From Bigelowiella natans CCMP2755 (lineage: Eukaryota > Cercozoa > Chlorarachniophyceae): a DNA stretch of 64,000 nt. The position numbers and the translations under genes were made by a program. The first letter of the stretch is position 1. The number at the start of each line of letters is the position of its first letter. Of the stretch, positions 39,897 to 53,736 are shown piece after piece. Where the stretch lies: positions 1 through 64,000 of the forward strand of contig ADNK01000741.1 in NCBI GenBank assembly GCA_000320545.1. The letters are read 5' to 3'. The notes beneath the pieces were generated by a model. That model worked only from the letters and a program-made list of their open reading frames with translations, did not search any database and was not told the origin of the DNA.

Positions 39897-40457
39897 TATC
39901 AACATACACCGAAAAGAAAATCACAGTTAAACTATACTAATATTGCTGCTGGTGCTGCCACAACCTTAATTAGTATACCTTTCTCTAGTAGCAACTTCGC
40001 TGCATCGATGCACTGACGACCGTGCACATATAAGCATGCATTATTCTTAGCAGAAGATTTGTTCATTACTACATTTACTTATACTATAGCTACCTGTCCT
40101 TTCGTGTCCGTTTTCATTCCTCCAGTAAGACGCGCCAACTCTGTTTCATTTAGGCTGACCAGGCTCACGCTAGAGAGTAGCTTGGAATAGTGGGGGGACA
40201 TTAGCAAGGGATATGTGAGAAGTTCAGAAAAATAAATCTATACGAGAAGAATTTTCTTGGAACTTTCTATGGACAGGAAAATTCATTCATAATACTAAAT
40301 CGATTTTTGGTTTTTCTTTGACGTGTTGAATGTGGTTGTGGCTCCTTGCCGCTGTGCCAACAGGATTCACCTCATCAGATAGTTCTCGCTCCTCCCCCCC
40401 AACATCCATCATCACTGGCACCTTCGTCTCCTTTGCACATCTATCAAATTTCATTAT

Positions 40458-40502
<45 letters not shown>

Positions 40503-41293
40503 AGAGGGAGACGGCTACGATGACGACGACGACAACGATGAAGACAACAACGAATGACAGCAATTACTTTGCTACAGCTAAATTGATTCTGTCTGGTATT
40601 TCCTGCTGAAGAAGAACAGTAGCCTGGTGATGAAGAAGAAGGGAAAGGAATAATAAATCGACAGAAACACAGGCAGCGAAAAACTACTCCTTACGTTAGA
40701 CAGAGATGTGTAGTACTCATCATAATACCGCTGATTGAATTGCAGTGACTAGCTTTGTCGGGAGTTTGTCTGGCCAGCTGTTATTCGCACCTCCGATGAT
40801 AATGATAGAGTTCTCCCCTCCCTTAAAGTAATGCAAAAACGGATATCCAAATTTTCGTAGATATGTGTAAGAGCGAGTGTTCTAACTAAATTGCAAGGTT
40901 GCTAGATTGCTTGTTGCTCGTCATATACAATGCGCACCTTTTCTAGGAATATAATTGCCTGTCCACTCGGAACCTATAGAGTCGACACAGTGGGTGTGTT
41001 TTTGATGCCAAGTTGATCGCATACACGTATTATTCGTCATTTTCACGCGTCGTCAGACGGCTGCAGCAGCTTAACACTGTAAACGGGAAGTCACTTACCC
41101 ACTGACTCAGTCATTCACTAACTTAGTAGCAACACCATAATAACTACTCATCACACGTACGTCAGCTTCAAGGCAAAGTTTTGTGTCAACATTGTTCTTT
41201 TCAAGGGACACCGAAAGAGCGCGAGCGTGTCTATTCGATCATTGTAATAATATAGTCATAAAACAATATATTTGTATCTGAAATATGAACGAG

Positions 41294-41349
<56 letters not shown>

Positions 41350-42022
41350 GATTTATTCGTGGATTTATTCCATTATGGGCATCATAGCGAAAAAGCTATC
41401 GTCGGAACTCTCCAACCACAAGTTGTTTTTCCTTAAGATACCATATCCCCTCTAAAAAATCTAGTATGAAATATATTATGATGATCCTAAATGCTGCATC
41501 GGACCCATCATTGCCAAATACGGTTGCAAGTTGTGCAAACGACGACTTTGGGGAACTTGCTTTTGCCACCGCTATCACCAATACAACGAGATGTATGCAT
41601 GTAGCAAAAATAGAATCCGAACACAAACACATCCGACAACAAATCAAATCAAATCAAATCTGGGTGTGGAGATGCTTTAAACAAACTCATTTTACGTATG
41701 GGCTACTTCATAGATAAATGAGGCCGACCTGTTGCCTGATTGGCACCCTTCCCTCCAGGTACCATAAAGCCAGTCTTATCGCTCCTTGCAGCTATCGTTT
41801 CTCCACGCTTTCGGAGTAGGAAATGTATCAAAATACGATACATTTTACGTTTACACCGTTGATTGAAAAATGACCCTCCCATTTTATTTTTTAATTTGCC
41901 ACGATCATCTTTCCTATGCATCTCGGTGGCTACACCTTAGGGAGTCGGTCAATCTCAACGATAATGTCAGCGTTAAGCGAGCCCACGACTAGAATCGAAT
42001 TGGGCACACATGCCTCACTCAT
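38635..42022 (-). CDS. Ribokinase (PfkB family sugar kinase)
   Basis: Phosphorylates ribose to ribose-5-phosphate with ATP, feeding the pentose phosphate and nucleotide pathways. Minus-strand exons read in family order: MSEACVPNSILVVGSLNADI then VEIDRLPK from 42022; GETIAARS...GFMVPGGKGANQA near 41825-41735; FAQLATVFGNDGSDAAF near 41560-41490; EKNNVDTKLCLEADV near 41205-41165; VPSGQAIIFLE near 40975-40940; GGENSIIIIGGANNSWP near 40828-40770; ATVLLQQEIPDRINLAV near 40620-40565; VPVMMDVGGEERELSDE near 40422-40372; VSLVSLNETELARLTGG near 40175-40125; AAKLLLEKGI near 40005-39970; CKEILVTLGKDGA near 39720-39680; QIEQEVLEVDKEKIVDTTG near 39432-39375; AGDCFRGAFAVARAEG near 39225-39180; FAKSFAAAAASLC near 38990-38950; and GAQPSMPTREAILD to the stop at 38637-38635. 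The anion-hole/base motif is GAGDCF instead of the usual GAGDTF; the catalytic Asp is kept. The start is chosen at MSEACVP because further upstream the frame enters a simple repeat. Confidence 0.93.
39808..39894. repeat. Compound (CT)n-(CA)n-(TA)n microsatellite
   Basis: Three dinucleotide arrays in succession (39808-39838, 39839-39862, 39863-39894), lying between two ribokinase exons. Confidence 0.9.
41298..41346. repeat. (AT)n microsatellite in a ribokinase intron
   Basis: About 24 AT units between the exons near 41490 and 41205 of the ribokinase gene. Confidence 0.9.
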
Positions 42023-42113
42023 GGTGTTCTGGTGAGTGTTCAGCCCGTAGCAACTCAACAAATTTAATCTACACACGGGGGGGCAGCTCGGCTGCCCGTC
42101 GACAATTTTTTGT

Positions 42114-42270
<157 letters not shown>

Positions 42271-42359
42271 TCGTTGTTGTTGTTGTGCGTGTTGTTGTTT
42301 TTTTGGTGGTTGTGTGAAGTTGCATTCTTGACTTCCTAGCCAAGTGCAGTCAACGGTTG

Positions 42360-43990
42360 AGACAACAAGTCAAAAATTTTGGTATGTTCTGCCATACAAT
42401 TTTTGACTTTCGCAATATCCGTTATGAGACAACATCCACTATGAAAATCACTTCGGTGTAACAACATAGCTGGGAAGTCAAGGGCGCGAACAGAATGACT
42501 AACTAACTAACTAACTAACATCGGTGAAAAAACACAGCTGGGAACCAACTGTGCAAATCACTTGGGAAGTCAAGGATGTGACTGGAATGACTGAACTAAC
42601 TGACCAACTTCGGTGAATGAACGCATCCACTGTGAGAATCAGGTGAGAAGTCCTGGAAGTCATGTCAAGGATGCGAATGGAACCAACTGACTGACCAACC
42701 AACAGCCCATTGCTAACAGCTGGTGCTCACTTGAGTGTTGTGAGAATTCAATTGTTCTCCAGCATCAGAGCAGCTCTCGGCCCTGCATCTCCTGCTTGCT
42801 CTTCATTTTTTGATGTCCCTGACTCTGTCAAGACCAGAGTCTTGCTCGGCGCCCCCCTCGGTTGTCCCTGACGTTGATCTTCGTGTGGACGTGGCTGTCA
42901 GGAAGTTCCTGCTCAGGATGGATGCTTTGCGTCTTCGTCACTTGGCTGCCAGTTGTGATGCATTCAACATTTGGTTCGTGCCAATTTGCACGAACCCCAC
43001 TGGTTTGCAGTCAGTCCTCACTGAAGCCAGTTCGAGGCACTGCACTTCGCACGTTGCAGGTCTTGTCACACTTTGGAAGTGCAGTTTTTCATCATTTTTC
43101 ATTGTTCATTGTTCATTGTTCATTCCTGGAACAACGAACAACGAACGTGACGATGAACTGCATTCCAAAACGTGGACAGTCAAGGGTGCGACCAGAACAA
43201 CCAACTGACCAACCTGGCAACCAACCAACGATTGCCTGTTCGTGCACTCAGCGCAGTCTGACAAAGTTCTGGCAGTCCTGGAGTCCAGCATCATCAAGCT
43301 CAAGTGAGCGAGTGAACGATGAGCAATTTCAGTGCTGGAGTCAATGATGGAAAGGATCATCGGACGTGCCAATTTGGGTCGCAGGCACGCTGGCACGCCA
43401 CCACACACGTTGGGAGGGAACGCGCTTGCTGCCGGCAGTCGTCCGATTGTGATTGTCCTTCGACAGACAACTCTGGGTTGTTGCTCATGCTAGCATGCAC
43501 GATGTGCATGTGACCTGGACGTGTGGGAAGCTGCTGGCTAGCTGCTAGGCTGGTTGCCGTTCGATGCCGCTTGTTTCAAATCGACACGTCTAGACGTGCA
43601 AGCTGGCGTGCGCACGTGTCAATGTCAATCGATCGAAACTGAGATGGCACTGCAGGAAAAGCCAACGCGCGCATGGAACCTTCATGCAGGTGACGCCCTT
43701 GCCACTCTGGTCACAAGTGCCAGAATCTAGAGAATGCTGCTCGGTGACAGTCGCCTTGTTGGTGCACTCGAAGCATAATGTGCATGCTAGCATGGCAACA
43801 CTTGACAGTTTTGTGCGTGCCAAGAATGTGCGATCAATTTGAAAGTAGAAGTCTAGGAGTGTGCATGCAGTGCGAAATGTGCCGTGAACATGCTAGCATG
43901 TCTGTGTGAGCATGAGTCTTGTCGCCACGACATCTTCGAGTGCGTGTGTTTTCTAACAGACACACACGTACATGTCAGATGCCATCTCTA
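42360..43990. repeat. Repeat island B (dispersed repeat with internal degenerate tandem units)
   Basis: The first 330 bp hold three or four degenerate units containing ACTTCGGTGAA, AGCTGGGAA and GTCAAGG followed by GAATGACTAAC-type words. Two more copies of the CTTCGGTGAAAAAACATAGC form stand alone at 47705 and 47787. The section at 43033-43140 matches the minus strand of island A. Three copies of CATGCTAGCATG lie at 43486, 43783 and 43889. Open frames up to 161 residues have no protein features. No element-encoded enzyme is seen. Confidence 0.6.
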
Positions 43991-44085
43991 TTTAGTGTTG
44001 CAGCTGTAAGCATCATGTGCCACGCACTCAGATTCGATGTTGGGTGATGCCAATCAGTATAGATGCCTTTAGTAAGCATCGGTCA

Positions 44086-44527
44086 TCAGAGTTCCATCCC
44101 CTCTTGCTTCTGATCATTCTGGATGTTCCTATTTCTATCTCCTTCACCTCCATCAATCGCAGATACACCTGTTATCTTCTCTTCTGCAGTAGCATCATCA
44201 TCCTCACTATTTTTATCTATTACACTTGTGGAATTCATCGTTGGCGTGGTGCTTTGTGCCATCTCGCGGATATGAGATACCTAAAATCATTGGATAATAG
44301 TAGTACTTGTTTTAGAGGAGATAACTAATGATCTCAAAAGATAACATCCCATTCCTGTCCCAGTTTATACCGTAACAAATTCCTCAACACCAGATTCGTC
44401 AAAACGGACCTTGTAGCATTTTAAGACATAATACTCATCATTTAAATTCGGGAATGCTTTTCAATGTTTAAAATGGTGCCAAATTGCGGATACAGGCAAA
44501 CACGCAAATACACAACACAGACACGGA

Positions 44528-44559
<32 letters not shown>

Positions 44560-46555
44560 TACTTTGTATCGCCTTGGAAGTGATGTAGCTAATCCAGTCA
44601 CTACTCCTGCCCGCCTTATATATTATAGATAGAAATGAACTCAGAAGATGAGAGGAACTCAACGAATAAAAAGGAGTGAGAATTGAAGATGTATCATATA
44701 AATTGGCACACCCACCATTGGCGGTCTGCGGATGCAAAAGCCATGCCTAAGGGGAGGAGGAAGAAAAAGAGAATTGAATTTAAGCAAGACGGCAAGAGTA
44801 AAAAGCAAAAATACGAAGTTTTTTTCCAAGATAAAATGAGCTTTTTCCCCATATACTAGACAAAGACAGGTTTGCTGGGGAGGAGGAAGCCGAGAAAAAT
44901 GTAAGCAGATGAGAATGAGAAGGTGTTAGACGTACAAGGTGCTCCTGGTCCAAGGTTTGGTCCAACTTCGTGCTCTCTCTCCGCAATTGCAACAGCAGCG
45001 TCACCCGATACCTGCGTAGAAGAACGATACTGCTTTATAAGACATCCTGGTAATTGTCAGTCTGTGATTCACGTGATGGCTGTCGCTGGATGTGAAAAAA
45101 AGAACCCTTTTAACTCTTGGCCTGCTCTATAGAATCTTGCTTCAAATAACCATCACTACTACGTATCAATTACCGTTTTCGCGAAAGTTGCCCTAGTACG
45201 CCTCCCACCCGTGTTTTTCCTATCAGATCGAGTCTGGTGATGATTGAATCAGCAATTATTGAAAGCGAGCGGCAGTATCATCATTCAATGTACCTTCATA
45301 CGCTGAATTTGGCGTCTAAAGCTGTTGAATGTGCGGTTGGAAAGACGGAGATCTGACATGTCGCCTGCGCTGTTATACTTAGGAGAGGGCATGGTGATAT
45401 GAAAAATTAGCTTTTTAGAGGTTGTTTAAATCCCAAAAAAGATATGTTTTCGATTCGAACATTTCACGATTATCTTCCATGCCACAAATGCGTGAAGGAA
45501 GGAGTGGCGTTCGAATGATGGTGGTTGATGTAATAGAGAGAACAGGTATTATTAACTTTTCTAAAGCATAAATGCGTTCATTATTTACTAGTGTTAGTGG
45601 ATGTTGCAAACTCTTTTTTAAAAATATTACATCGTTCTCAAACTCAAGGTTCATGAGTTTCTCGGCGTTGCTCTCGCCACTCGCCTCTGCGTCGTGCTTC
45701 GTCACCATTTCGCGGACCTGCTGCTCTAGCAGCGTACCTCCTCCTACCGCCGATTTATCGTTGCTACTCGATGTGTGTGTAGGACGACGATATGAGGAAC
45801 CAGAATCTTCCCACTCAGCTTCATACTCCGCTAACCTCTCGCGCATTGCTCGTCTCTGCTCCCTTTAAAAAAAGATAGTTCACGTTTCGCAGAAACCAAC
45901 AAACTATTCAAGGAAATACTGAATCATCAAGAAGAATCGGATAAATGACATTGAGAAGAAAAGTGATTAGCATGGTTTTTTTACCGGTGGTATCGAGCCA
46001 AATTTGCATCTTTCGAAACCGATATCTTAGAGAATGGGCGATGCAATTGCCGCGCCTATACAATCCAGATTATAGTGGGGAAAATGTAAAGGACTCAAAA
46101 TTTATTCAAGGTTGATTCGTCGATGCTCACAATTCCTAGATAAAAAGATAGGACAAAAGCATACCTCTTCAAGAGACAGCTCGGTATTCTCCGTCGCTGC
46201 CAGCTGTAATGCAATTGCGTGATCTTGGGCATCTTGCTCCTAGTACGGTAAAAAAATGTAATTTACTACATTAAACTGTAAATTAATACACTTATAATAC
46301 CTACATTTGACACACACGCTAATCTGCTCATAGCAACCAACCTCAATTGATAGACGCTCCGAGTTGTTATTTTGAGTATCAGCTGAGGGAAAAGCCAGGA
46401 GGTATTCAACAATCAAAATTGATTCGTATATGATAGCATTTGTTCTACAGCTATTTTCTTAGCGAATTTTTCCCAACAATATCACACGGTACACATATTA
46501 GCGGTCTCCTACATGCACGCGCACAAACACAAATATTAAAATGTAATTACATATA

Positions 46556-46606
<51 letters not shown>

Positions 46607-47259
46607 ATGTTTATATATAATTTAATATTTGTGTGTGTGTGCGTGTGTGTTTGTGTTTGTGTGCGTGTGTGTTTGTGTGCGTGTGTGTTTGTGTTTGTGT
46701 GTGTTTGTGTGTGCTGCTGAGTGGATTTATGTTACCATGATCTTCCTCATCATCATCCTGTACAGCCTCATCAGCCGGATTCGCCAAAAGCCACTCCAAT
46801 GCGGATTCTGTCCTCCTGTTACTTTAGTCAATTCTAAGATTCAGATGGTCAGCTGTTCGCCGCACGATGAGGCTAGACAACTCCCACTTTCAAGCTATCA
46901 AGCTACCACGTGGATTGATGAAATAACTTGTATAAAAATAACTCATATGCACTCACAGGCAGACGCAAATACCCAGTAGCCAAGGCTGCAGTATTAATTC
47001 GGGTCGATGAGAAGCCCATTGCCTTCAGTTCCTGCATAATGTGCGGGCTAGCAGTGGCTGGAGAAGTGTTCTTAGGATTTCCATCCCCACCTTTCTGTAT
47101 CTCAGTGGCCAGCTGTACAATATAGCATGGTTACATGAGCTAAATAATCACTTAATCCAATGTGCTCAATAACACCTGCTCTGACATAATGTTGAGAAGA
47201 CTGACATTTTGTTTTGGGGCGATTGCTCCCCACGCACGGCGGCCAGGACTCTTCGCCAT
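44086..47259 (-). CDS. UBA-domain protein with a RIOK3-type N-terminal region and no visible RIO kinase domain
   Basis: Minus-strand exons join in phase. MAKSPGRRAWGAIAPKQNVS then LLNIMSEQ starts at 47259 and continues LATEIQKGG at 47114; W..SL..IMSEQLA.E.Q is the N-terminal signature of RIOK3. A UBA domain follows (IMQELKAMGFSSTRINTAAL then ATGRTESALEWLLANPADE) over 47045 to 46755. After an acidic stretch come EEQDAQDHAIALQLA (46240-46190), RPFSKISVSKDANLARYHR (near 46060-45985), REQRRAMRERLAEYEAEWED (45868 on), EMVTKHDAEASGESNAEKLM (near 45715) and DMSDLRLSNRTFNSFRRQI (near 45370-45300), all parallel to the RIOK3 N-terminal half in order. Downstream exons (45230-45170, 45020-44940, 44735-44705, 44630-44565, 44455-44375, 44260-44089) end MEL-stop at 44088-44086. 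One reads NLNDEYYVLKCYKVRFDES, which might be a remnant of the kinase N-lobe. I see no HxDLSEYN catalytic loop and no metal-binding IDV/DFSQ motif. Confidence 0.7.
46559..46720. repeat. (AT)n plus interrupted (GT)n in an intron of the UBA gene
   Basis: AT array at 46559-46604, then a GT-rich stretch to about 46715, between the exons ending near 46735 and starting near 46384 (minus sense). Confidence 0.85.
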
Positions 47260-48027
47260 TTTGTCACCCTAGGATACTGAAGAAATTCTTAAAGAATAAT
47301 CTACCATTGATGTTAAACTTTTAAGGAAGGTGAACTCAAACCTTTGAGCTTTGTGAAGATGTGCTAAATAAGATCATCGTGGAGCAGAATTGTAATAAAT
47401 ATATCTCAAAAAGGATTTAAAAAAAAAGGTTTTCCACACACGTCTTTGTAAATAATAGTAGTATAATTATACGTACACGAAATCAATCTGTCAACAAATT
47501 ATCCATTTAAAGCTGATTTTCTTTATTCGAAAGATCGTTCGAGGAACTCTCGTAGCTTCCCAGAAAATCCTGGAATTTTCCATATTTTGTGTTGTTGTTT
47601 TACCTGTAAATGAGATTGTTGTTGCATATGTTGTTTGATCTATTCATCATTGCATGCAAGGTATCCTGGCTATCATCTAGAGATCTATAACGAGAGAGAA
47701 AGAACTTCGGTGAAAAAACATAGCTGGGAAGTCAGGGAAGCGAACAGAATAACTAAGAACTATAAGAAGAGAGAACGAAATCACTTCGGTGAAAAAACAT
47801 AGCTGGGAAGAAGTCACTCCAGGAGATCACCATCATCATCGTTAATCATTTGTTGGTAAAAAAACTAGCCTCTGATGTTCTAGTATGATAAATTTGATCT
47901 TGATGATGATAGTGATTACAGACTGTAGCTCGCTGAGGATCAATCGAGACTACAGACAACAAATGCTATAAATTTATACGACATATTTCGAAGGATTTCT
48001 ACCTATTATTTTCCTCACAATTAAGAA
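47260..48027. other. Divergent intergenic region with two short copies of the island-B repeat
   Basis: Separates the UBA gene (minus) from the RRM gene (plus), so it carries both promoters. At 47705-47735 and 47787-47812 it contains the words CTTCGGTGAAAAAACATAGC and CTGGGAAG shared with island B. Nothing else recognisable. Confidence 0.5.
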
Positions 48028-49767
48028 ATGGTGCGCAGGCCTCTGGCCCCAGCCCTGCGCAGGCTTTCCAGCCGAAGGACACCGTCCGTACGAGCCGTAC
48101 ATCTTGCCTTCACACTCGTTGCTGTCGCTGCGATGGGGCTACTTTCAGACGGGCTGCCATCACGCCTGAACAATGCCATCCCGGGACGGAACACAAAAGC
48201 AGATGAGGTGATCATTTAGGTTATTTCTTCTGATGTTATCTTTTTTTGAAAAAGAATTCGCTTCCCTCCTCCTCTCCTAGACCCACCCTACTCAATTTCC
48301 CCCTCTTTGCTGTCCATTAATTAAAGCAGCAACCGGCAGCATCATCACCAGCATCATCACCAGCATCATCACCATCACCATCATCCCATTGGGCGCTGTT
48401 TATTGGCTCTCTCTCAAAATCGGTTACGGAGAAAGACATGCGGGCGCTGTGTGAGCGCTACGGGAAAATCAAAAGTCTCTCCATCGTGGAGGGGCCGCCG
48501 AATAAGAATAATATCGCATTCGTAAACTTTTACGACAAGGGGTACTAGCAAACGCAACAGCACAAAACACATTATGACATTGATCAATTCGTCACTGTTA
48601 TGTGCTATGCACACAGGGAAGCATGCGACGCTCAAATCGGTCTTGAGGGAGCGAGGTTTAGAGGAAGTTACCTACGCACGCGGGCTCCGAAATATTGCAA
48701 TTGCCTCAAGCCATCATTGTCATCTGATAGCAGCACAGCCAACACTACTACGAGGCCTGATTCTGCTGCTGCTGATAATGATGGCAGTGTTTCCAATAAG
48801 CATGATGCAAAGAGAGGGGGTCATGCTCTTAGTGCTGAAAGCATTCTGCGTGGTGTTAGCGGTGGAAACAACAGCTATGACGAGAAAATGCAGGCATCCA
48901 ACTACCATGCGATATTGGAAGAAGAGGTAGGAAGAGTAATTATAAGACAGGGGAAAATGGGAATATATGGAGAGATTTGCATAGGATAAGTGTTATTACA
49001 AGACAGGGAAAAGTGGGAATATATGGAGAGATAAGCATATAATAAGTGTTGTCTGAAAGTTGTCACGAGGATGCACTACATAGCCTGTTTTCTTACACTC
49101 CTTCAGCGTAAAAAATGGCGACTGAAGATGCGGGAAGTGGAAATACGAGTTCAGAACGCAGAGCGGGCAAAAGATGAAGCACGGCTTGAGCTAGAGGCGC
49201 TCCATTTAAGGTAGTGGGGGTGGTGTCACATGCCCCGTCTTTCTTCTAATTATTGAATAAGGAAAGCAAAGAGATTAGGACACATGATGCGTGTACATAA
49301 TAATATGTTGTGGATAGAATGACCGACATAATGCCATAATGCGTGTACCTAACATTTTGTCGATAGTATGACCGACCCGCGCATAGGAGGCGGTGAAATC
49401 GAAGACGATGAGATTCAAAATAGGTAGTCATTAAAGGATAAACGACGAAAAAAAGAATAAGGGGAACAAGAAGGGGGCTGCAGAAAGTAGAAGAAGAAAG
49501 ATGAAAGTGCTGAGTGAATGATGAAGATGAAATTCTCCGTAGAATCACGAGTCTTCAATATCTTAACTGCTTTTATGGGGGTCCACACCCAGGGTTTACA
49601 GAAGGATGATGCGACAATATTGATAGACATGCCTTGGGGAATAATAATAATAATAATAATAACAAGAAGAAGAAGAAGAAACAAAAAGATAGACAGATCT
49701 TTTTGCCATATATAACTCAAGAATGAATTTCTGTGGTTTCTTAAATTGATACAGCTGTCTTTGTCTG

Positions 49768-49803
<36 letters not shown>

Positions 49804-50061
49804 TCACACTCACACTCACACACTCACACACTTACACACTAACACACAATTTAAAAATAGTTTGTTTTGTAACACTGGCAAATAGAGTCGGTCATTTGTA
49901 CCGTGAGAAGGAGGAATTACGGGAGGCTGTACACCAGCTTGAGTTGGAACTGCATCGTGAAAGGGTAGTATGTATGTATGTATGTATGTATGTATGTAGA
50001 ACAACGTATGTGCAAGCGAGGACAACACTATGACATATGGCATTCAAATGTTAATCATTAA

Positions 50062-50106
<45 letters not shown>

Positions 50107-50363
50107 TAGTGCGTTTTAGTACATGTTTTAAGCGTTTTTCTTCATTCATTGTAGGGCCGTGCGACTGAGCTCCGAAATGCTACTGCGGGTACTCACCAAA
50201 GAGAAGGAAGTGACGTCATCGATGTCTTTATCTATGAAATAATTGCATATGTAGTTGATAGTGTTGCAGATGGAAAAGATGAATACATTATTTAAGAGCA
50301 GGAGTTTCTACCCCACTCGATCATTCTTTTCTAAGAAAGAAATTCGTGGACTATACGCGCATC

Positions 50364-50406
<43 letters not shown>

Positions 50407-50607
50407 TATTTATATTTATATTTATATTTATATTTATATATATAATTTAGTAATGGCAAGTTGTATATTATGAAGCAGCATGTATGCGCGTGGTTTTTGT
50501 TTGTGTGTTTGCATGTTTGTAAATTTTGGTCTTTTGGGTGAATGTTATTAATTACATCATCATTTTCTATCATCTTCTTCATCATCATCGTCATCATCAT
50601 CATTACT

Positions 50608-50642
<35 letters not shown>

Positions 50643-51560
50643 TATCATCACCATGTAAATATCAGATCAAAAAGTAGATACCGAGCTCCAATACCGTCGT
50701 ACATGTCAGAGATTGGAAAAGGTAGTTGCTGCATAAAGTAGTAGTCTTGTCTTCTTTCATATATGGAACTACCTGTTACGCACCTTACTACTTACATGTC
50801 CTCTTGGACTTTTTTCCAATAAAGATATTTCAGTGGTTTTTTATACTGATTTTAAAATAATCCTGTAGGCTGATGAAGAGCGCGATAAGGCGCTAATCGA
50901 GCTGAAAACAACTCAGACACGTAATGAATACTACATTCAATAAGTTGCTACCACTCTCTGCCACCCGTTGATTTATGCTTGAAACCTTTACTTACTACAG
51001 CTACTCCTAAACAGATAGACAACAACAAATAATCGAAATAAATAAACACTCAACTTTAATTAAATTTGATGGTGATGATGACGACAACGATAATAATGAT
51101 GGCGGTGATAACTTAAATTGACATAAATTGAAACTATATGTACCGCGGGTTTATAGTGTAGCCGTTTAACAAATTTTTCGAATCACATGCACATGTTTAG
51201 GTGTTGCAGATCTTGAGGCAAATATTTTACGTCTCGAAGAAAAACGAAGGTTGGCTGAGGAAAGGGTAAATCGTGCTACTACTGTGTATAGTTATTGATA
51301 ATAACGTGGTACATACATGATGATTTTGTTGGTGCGCGCCGTGATCAAGAAAACCACCATGATGATTATAGATTACATTATCATCAACAACTGTTTGATC
51401 AACAATTTCAACAATACAATGATAAACAACAAAAAACTGCAATTGTATTATAAATACGATGTCTACTTCCCATATTGTTTTAGGTAGTAGATATCAGGAA
51501 AAATCTGGGTGATGAGGTGGTGAAAACAAAGGTTGGATGGTTTTTTTTAAGAATACATAT

Positions 51561-51602
<42 letters not shown>

Positions 51603-52342
51603 TATTCTATACACTAGACACTAGACACTATACACATAGTGGATTATACTTGCAACCGCATATTATCCCGTGTACGTGTGTGGGGGTACATAAACAACTT
51701 TTTCGCTAGGAAAAGCTGAATGCTATGGTCTTGGAGAAAGAGAAAACTCTCACAAAACTCTCGAAATCCCTCGAGAAACTAAACGAGTCTAGGGATCATA
51801 TAGCAAATCTTACAAGATTTTCAGATAGGTAGTATCTCCACCCGTCGTTCTTTGAGCTGCTCTCTCCTCCAATATTCTAAACAATACCTACTATTATGGC
51901 CCCCCTTTGTCTTTTCGACGACATACATTTGCGTGGTGTTTCTGCTGTTTTACCCGATGGATGATGAGCGCAAATAGTAGTATATACAAGCAGTATTATC
52001 CACTAGGAGCATCGTCCTTCACACACAACGAACGAACGAAAGAAAGAACGATATATCCGGCCTATAACCGATCATCATCATCCTTTGTATTATGTCTGAT
52101 ATCATGATGATGTTTTACTGTGACGATAACGGATAATCGAATATAGTACTAGTATGTATACACACGCAGATAATGACGATATAATTAGAGTTGGTGAGGA
52201 TTTGAGAGAGCTACGGGGGAAGGAAGCACGGGCGTCTTCGCAACTGAAAGTAGAGGCTGTGGCGCACAGGGTTGTTGTTGTAGTAGTAGTAGACAGGGGT
52301 AAGATGGAAATAATACCAATAGATAGCTACTCTATATTATAA

Positions 52343-52383
<41 letters not shown>

Positions 52384-52621
52384 AATACAGAGTAAGAAAT
52401 ATAAAGATATGCAGTAACAGTACCAACTTCTTCGTATTTATTATTCTTCGAGTAAATAATGATCCCATCGGGAGAATGCGACAAATGCATGATGATGATG
52501 ATGATGATGATAATCTTTTACAGTGCTGCAGCCGCTGCTGTGAGTACTTACAACGCAATTAATAATACCACTTGACCACTGCCAATCATAATGATATGAA
52601 GTGATGAGTGCTGGAGAGTGA

Positions 52622-52660
<39 letters not shown>

Positions 52661-52675
52661 AAATAAGGTCCATCG

Positions 52676-52709
<34 letters not shown>

Positions 52710-53153
52710 GATCATCTTTTATCACTTCATGTGTACTGAGCTATTGTGTATATATCATCTCAAGACGGCGGCTGCAAGGTTGAAGAAAGAAATTCAGGAT
52801 ATACGCCGAAAACTTCAGAATGAAGCGGCTAAATCGGAGGTGCTAAATAGATAGATATTCTAGCTTTCTTTCCCATGTGAATAAAGAATACTCCACAACA
52901 ACATACATACACCCTCTTCTTCTTCCTTATGAATTCATGCGGTTATACTGTAGAAAGCAATGCAGGATGCGGACGGAGCGAAGTTAGCGGAAAAGTAAGC
53001 TGCTGTGAGATCACTCACCATTGAATATTGTTTTAAAACAACGAATGCTGAAAATGATATTTGACAATTAACATACATCTATCTATCACTTAGAAAAGCA
53101 AAAGATGATTTGCAAACCCTCAAAAAGGATGTAAGTATAGTATATAGTATATA

Positions 53154-53199
<46 letters not shown>

Positions 53200-53702
53200 T
53201 GATGTGTATATAATATTTGGAGTATTTACACTACATTTTTTATTTTATTAAGTGTATTTATTCTACATGTTTTCCCTAATTTATTGATGAATTATTAATG
53301 CCTAGTTTTTAATATTTTTAAATCTGTGTATTTGTTCGTAATCATGTTTGTCATAAATATTTTCTCTTTTTTTTTTTAAATTAAGATGGTAAAACTACGA
53401 GCCACGGCAAAAAAGGCAGAGGAGGCGCTCATTGAGATTCGCAAGGAATTTATGACTGTTCGGATACAGAAAATTGACATTTCAAAAGATGCTAACGAGT
53501 GAGTCATGAGAAGAAGAAAAGTGATATTTATTATATATTACTGTATGCATACCGGTCGGAAGTAGTAGCAGTGCCATAACAAAAATAGGCAATATGATCC
53601 TGCACACGTTGTATGACTACGCATCCGCCAAGAATAATATGCACCTGGTTATGCATGAGTACATCATATCTCTCAAGCATTATATATCGTCCTTTTCTCT
53701 CG

Positions 53703-53736
<34 letters not shown>

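Noticed and set aside
42862-43347. A 161-residue plus-strand frame in island B
   Set aside because: It lies in repeat DNA related to island A, where the corresponding frame is shifted and not conserved.
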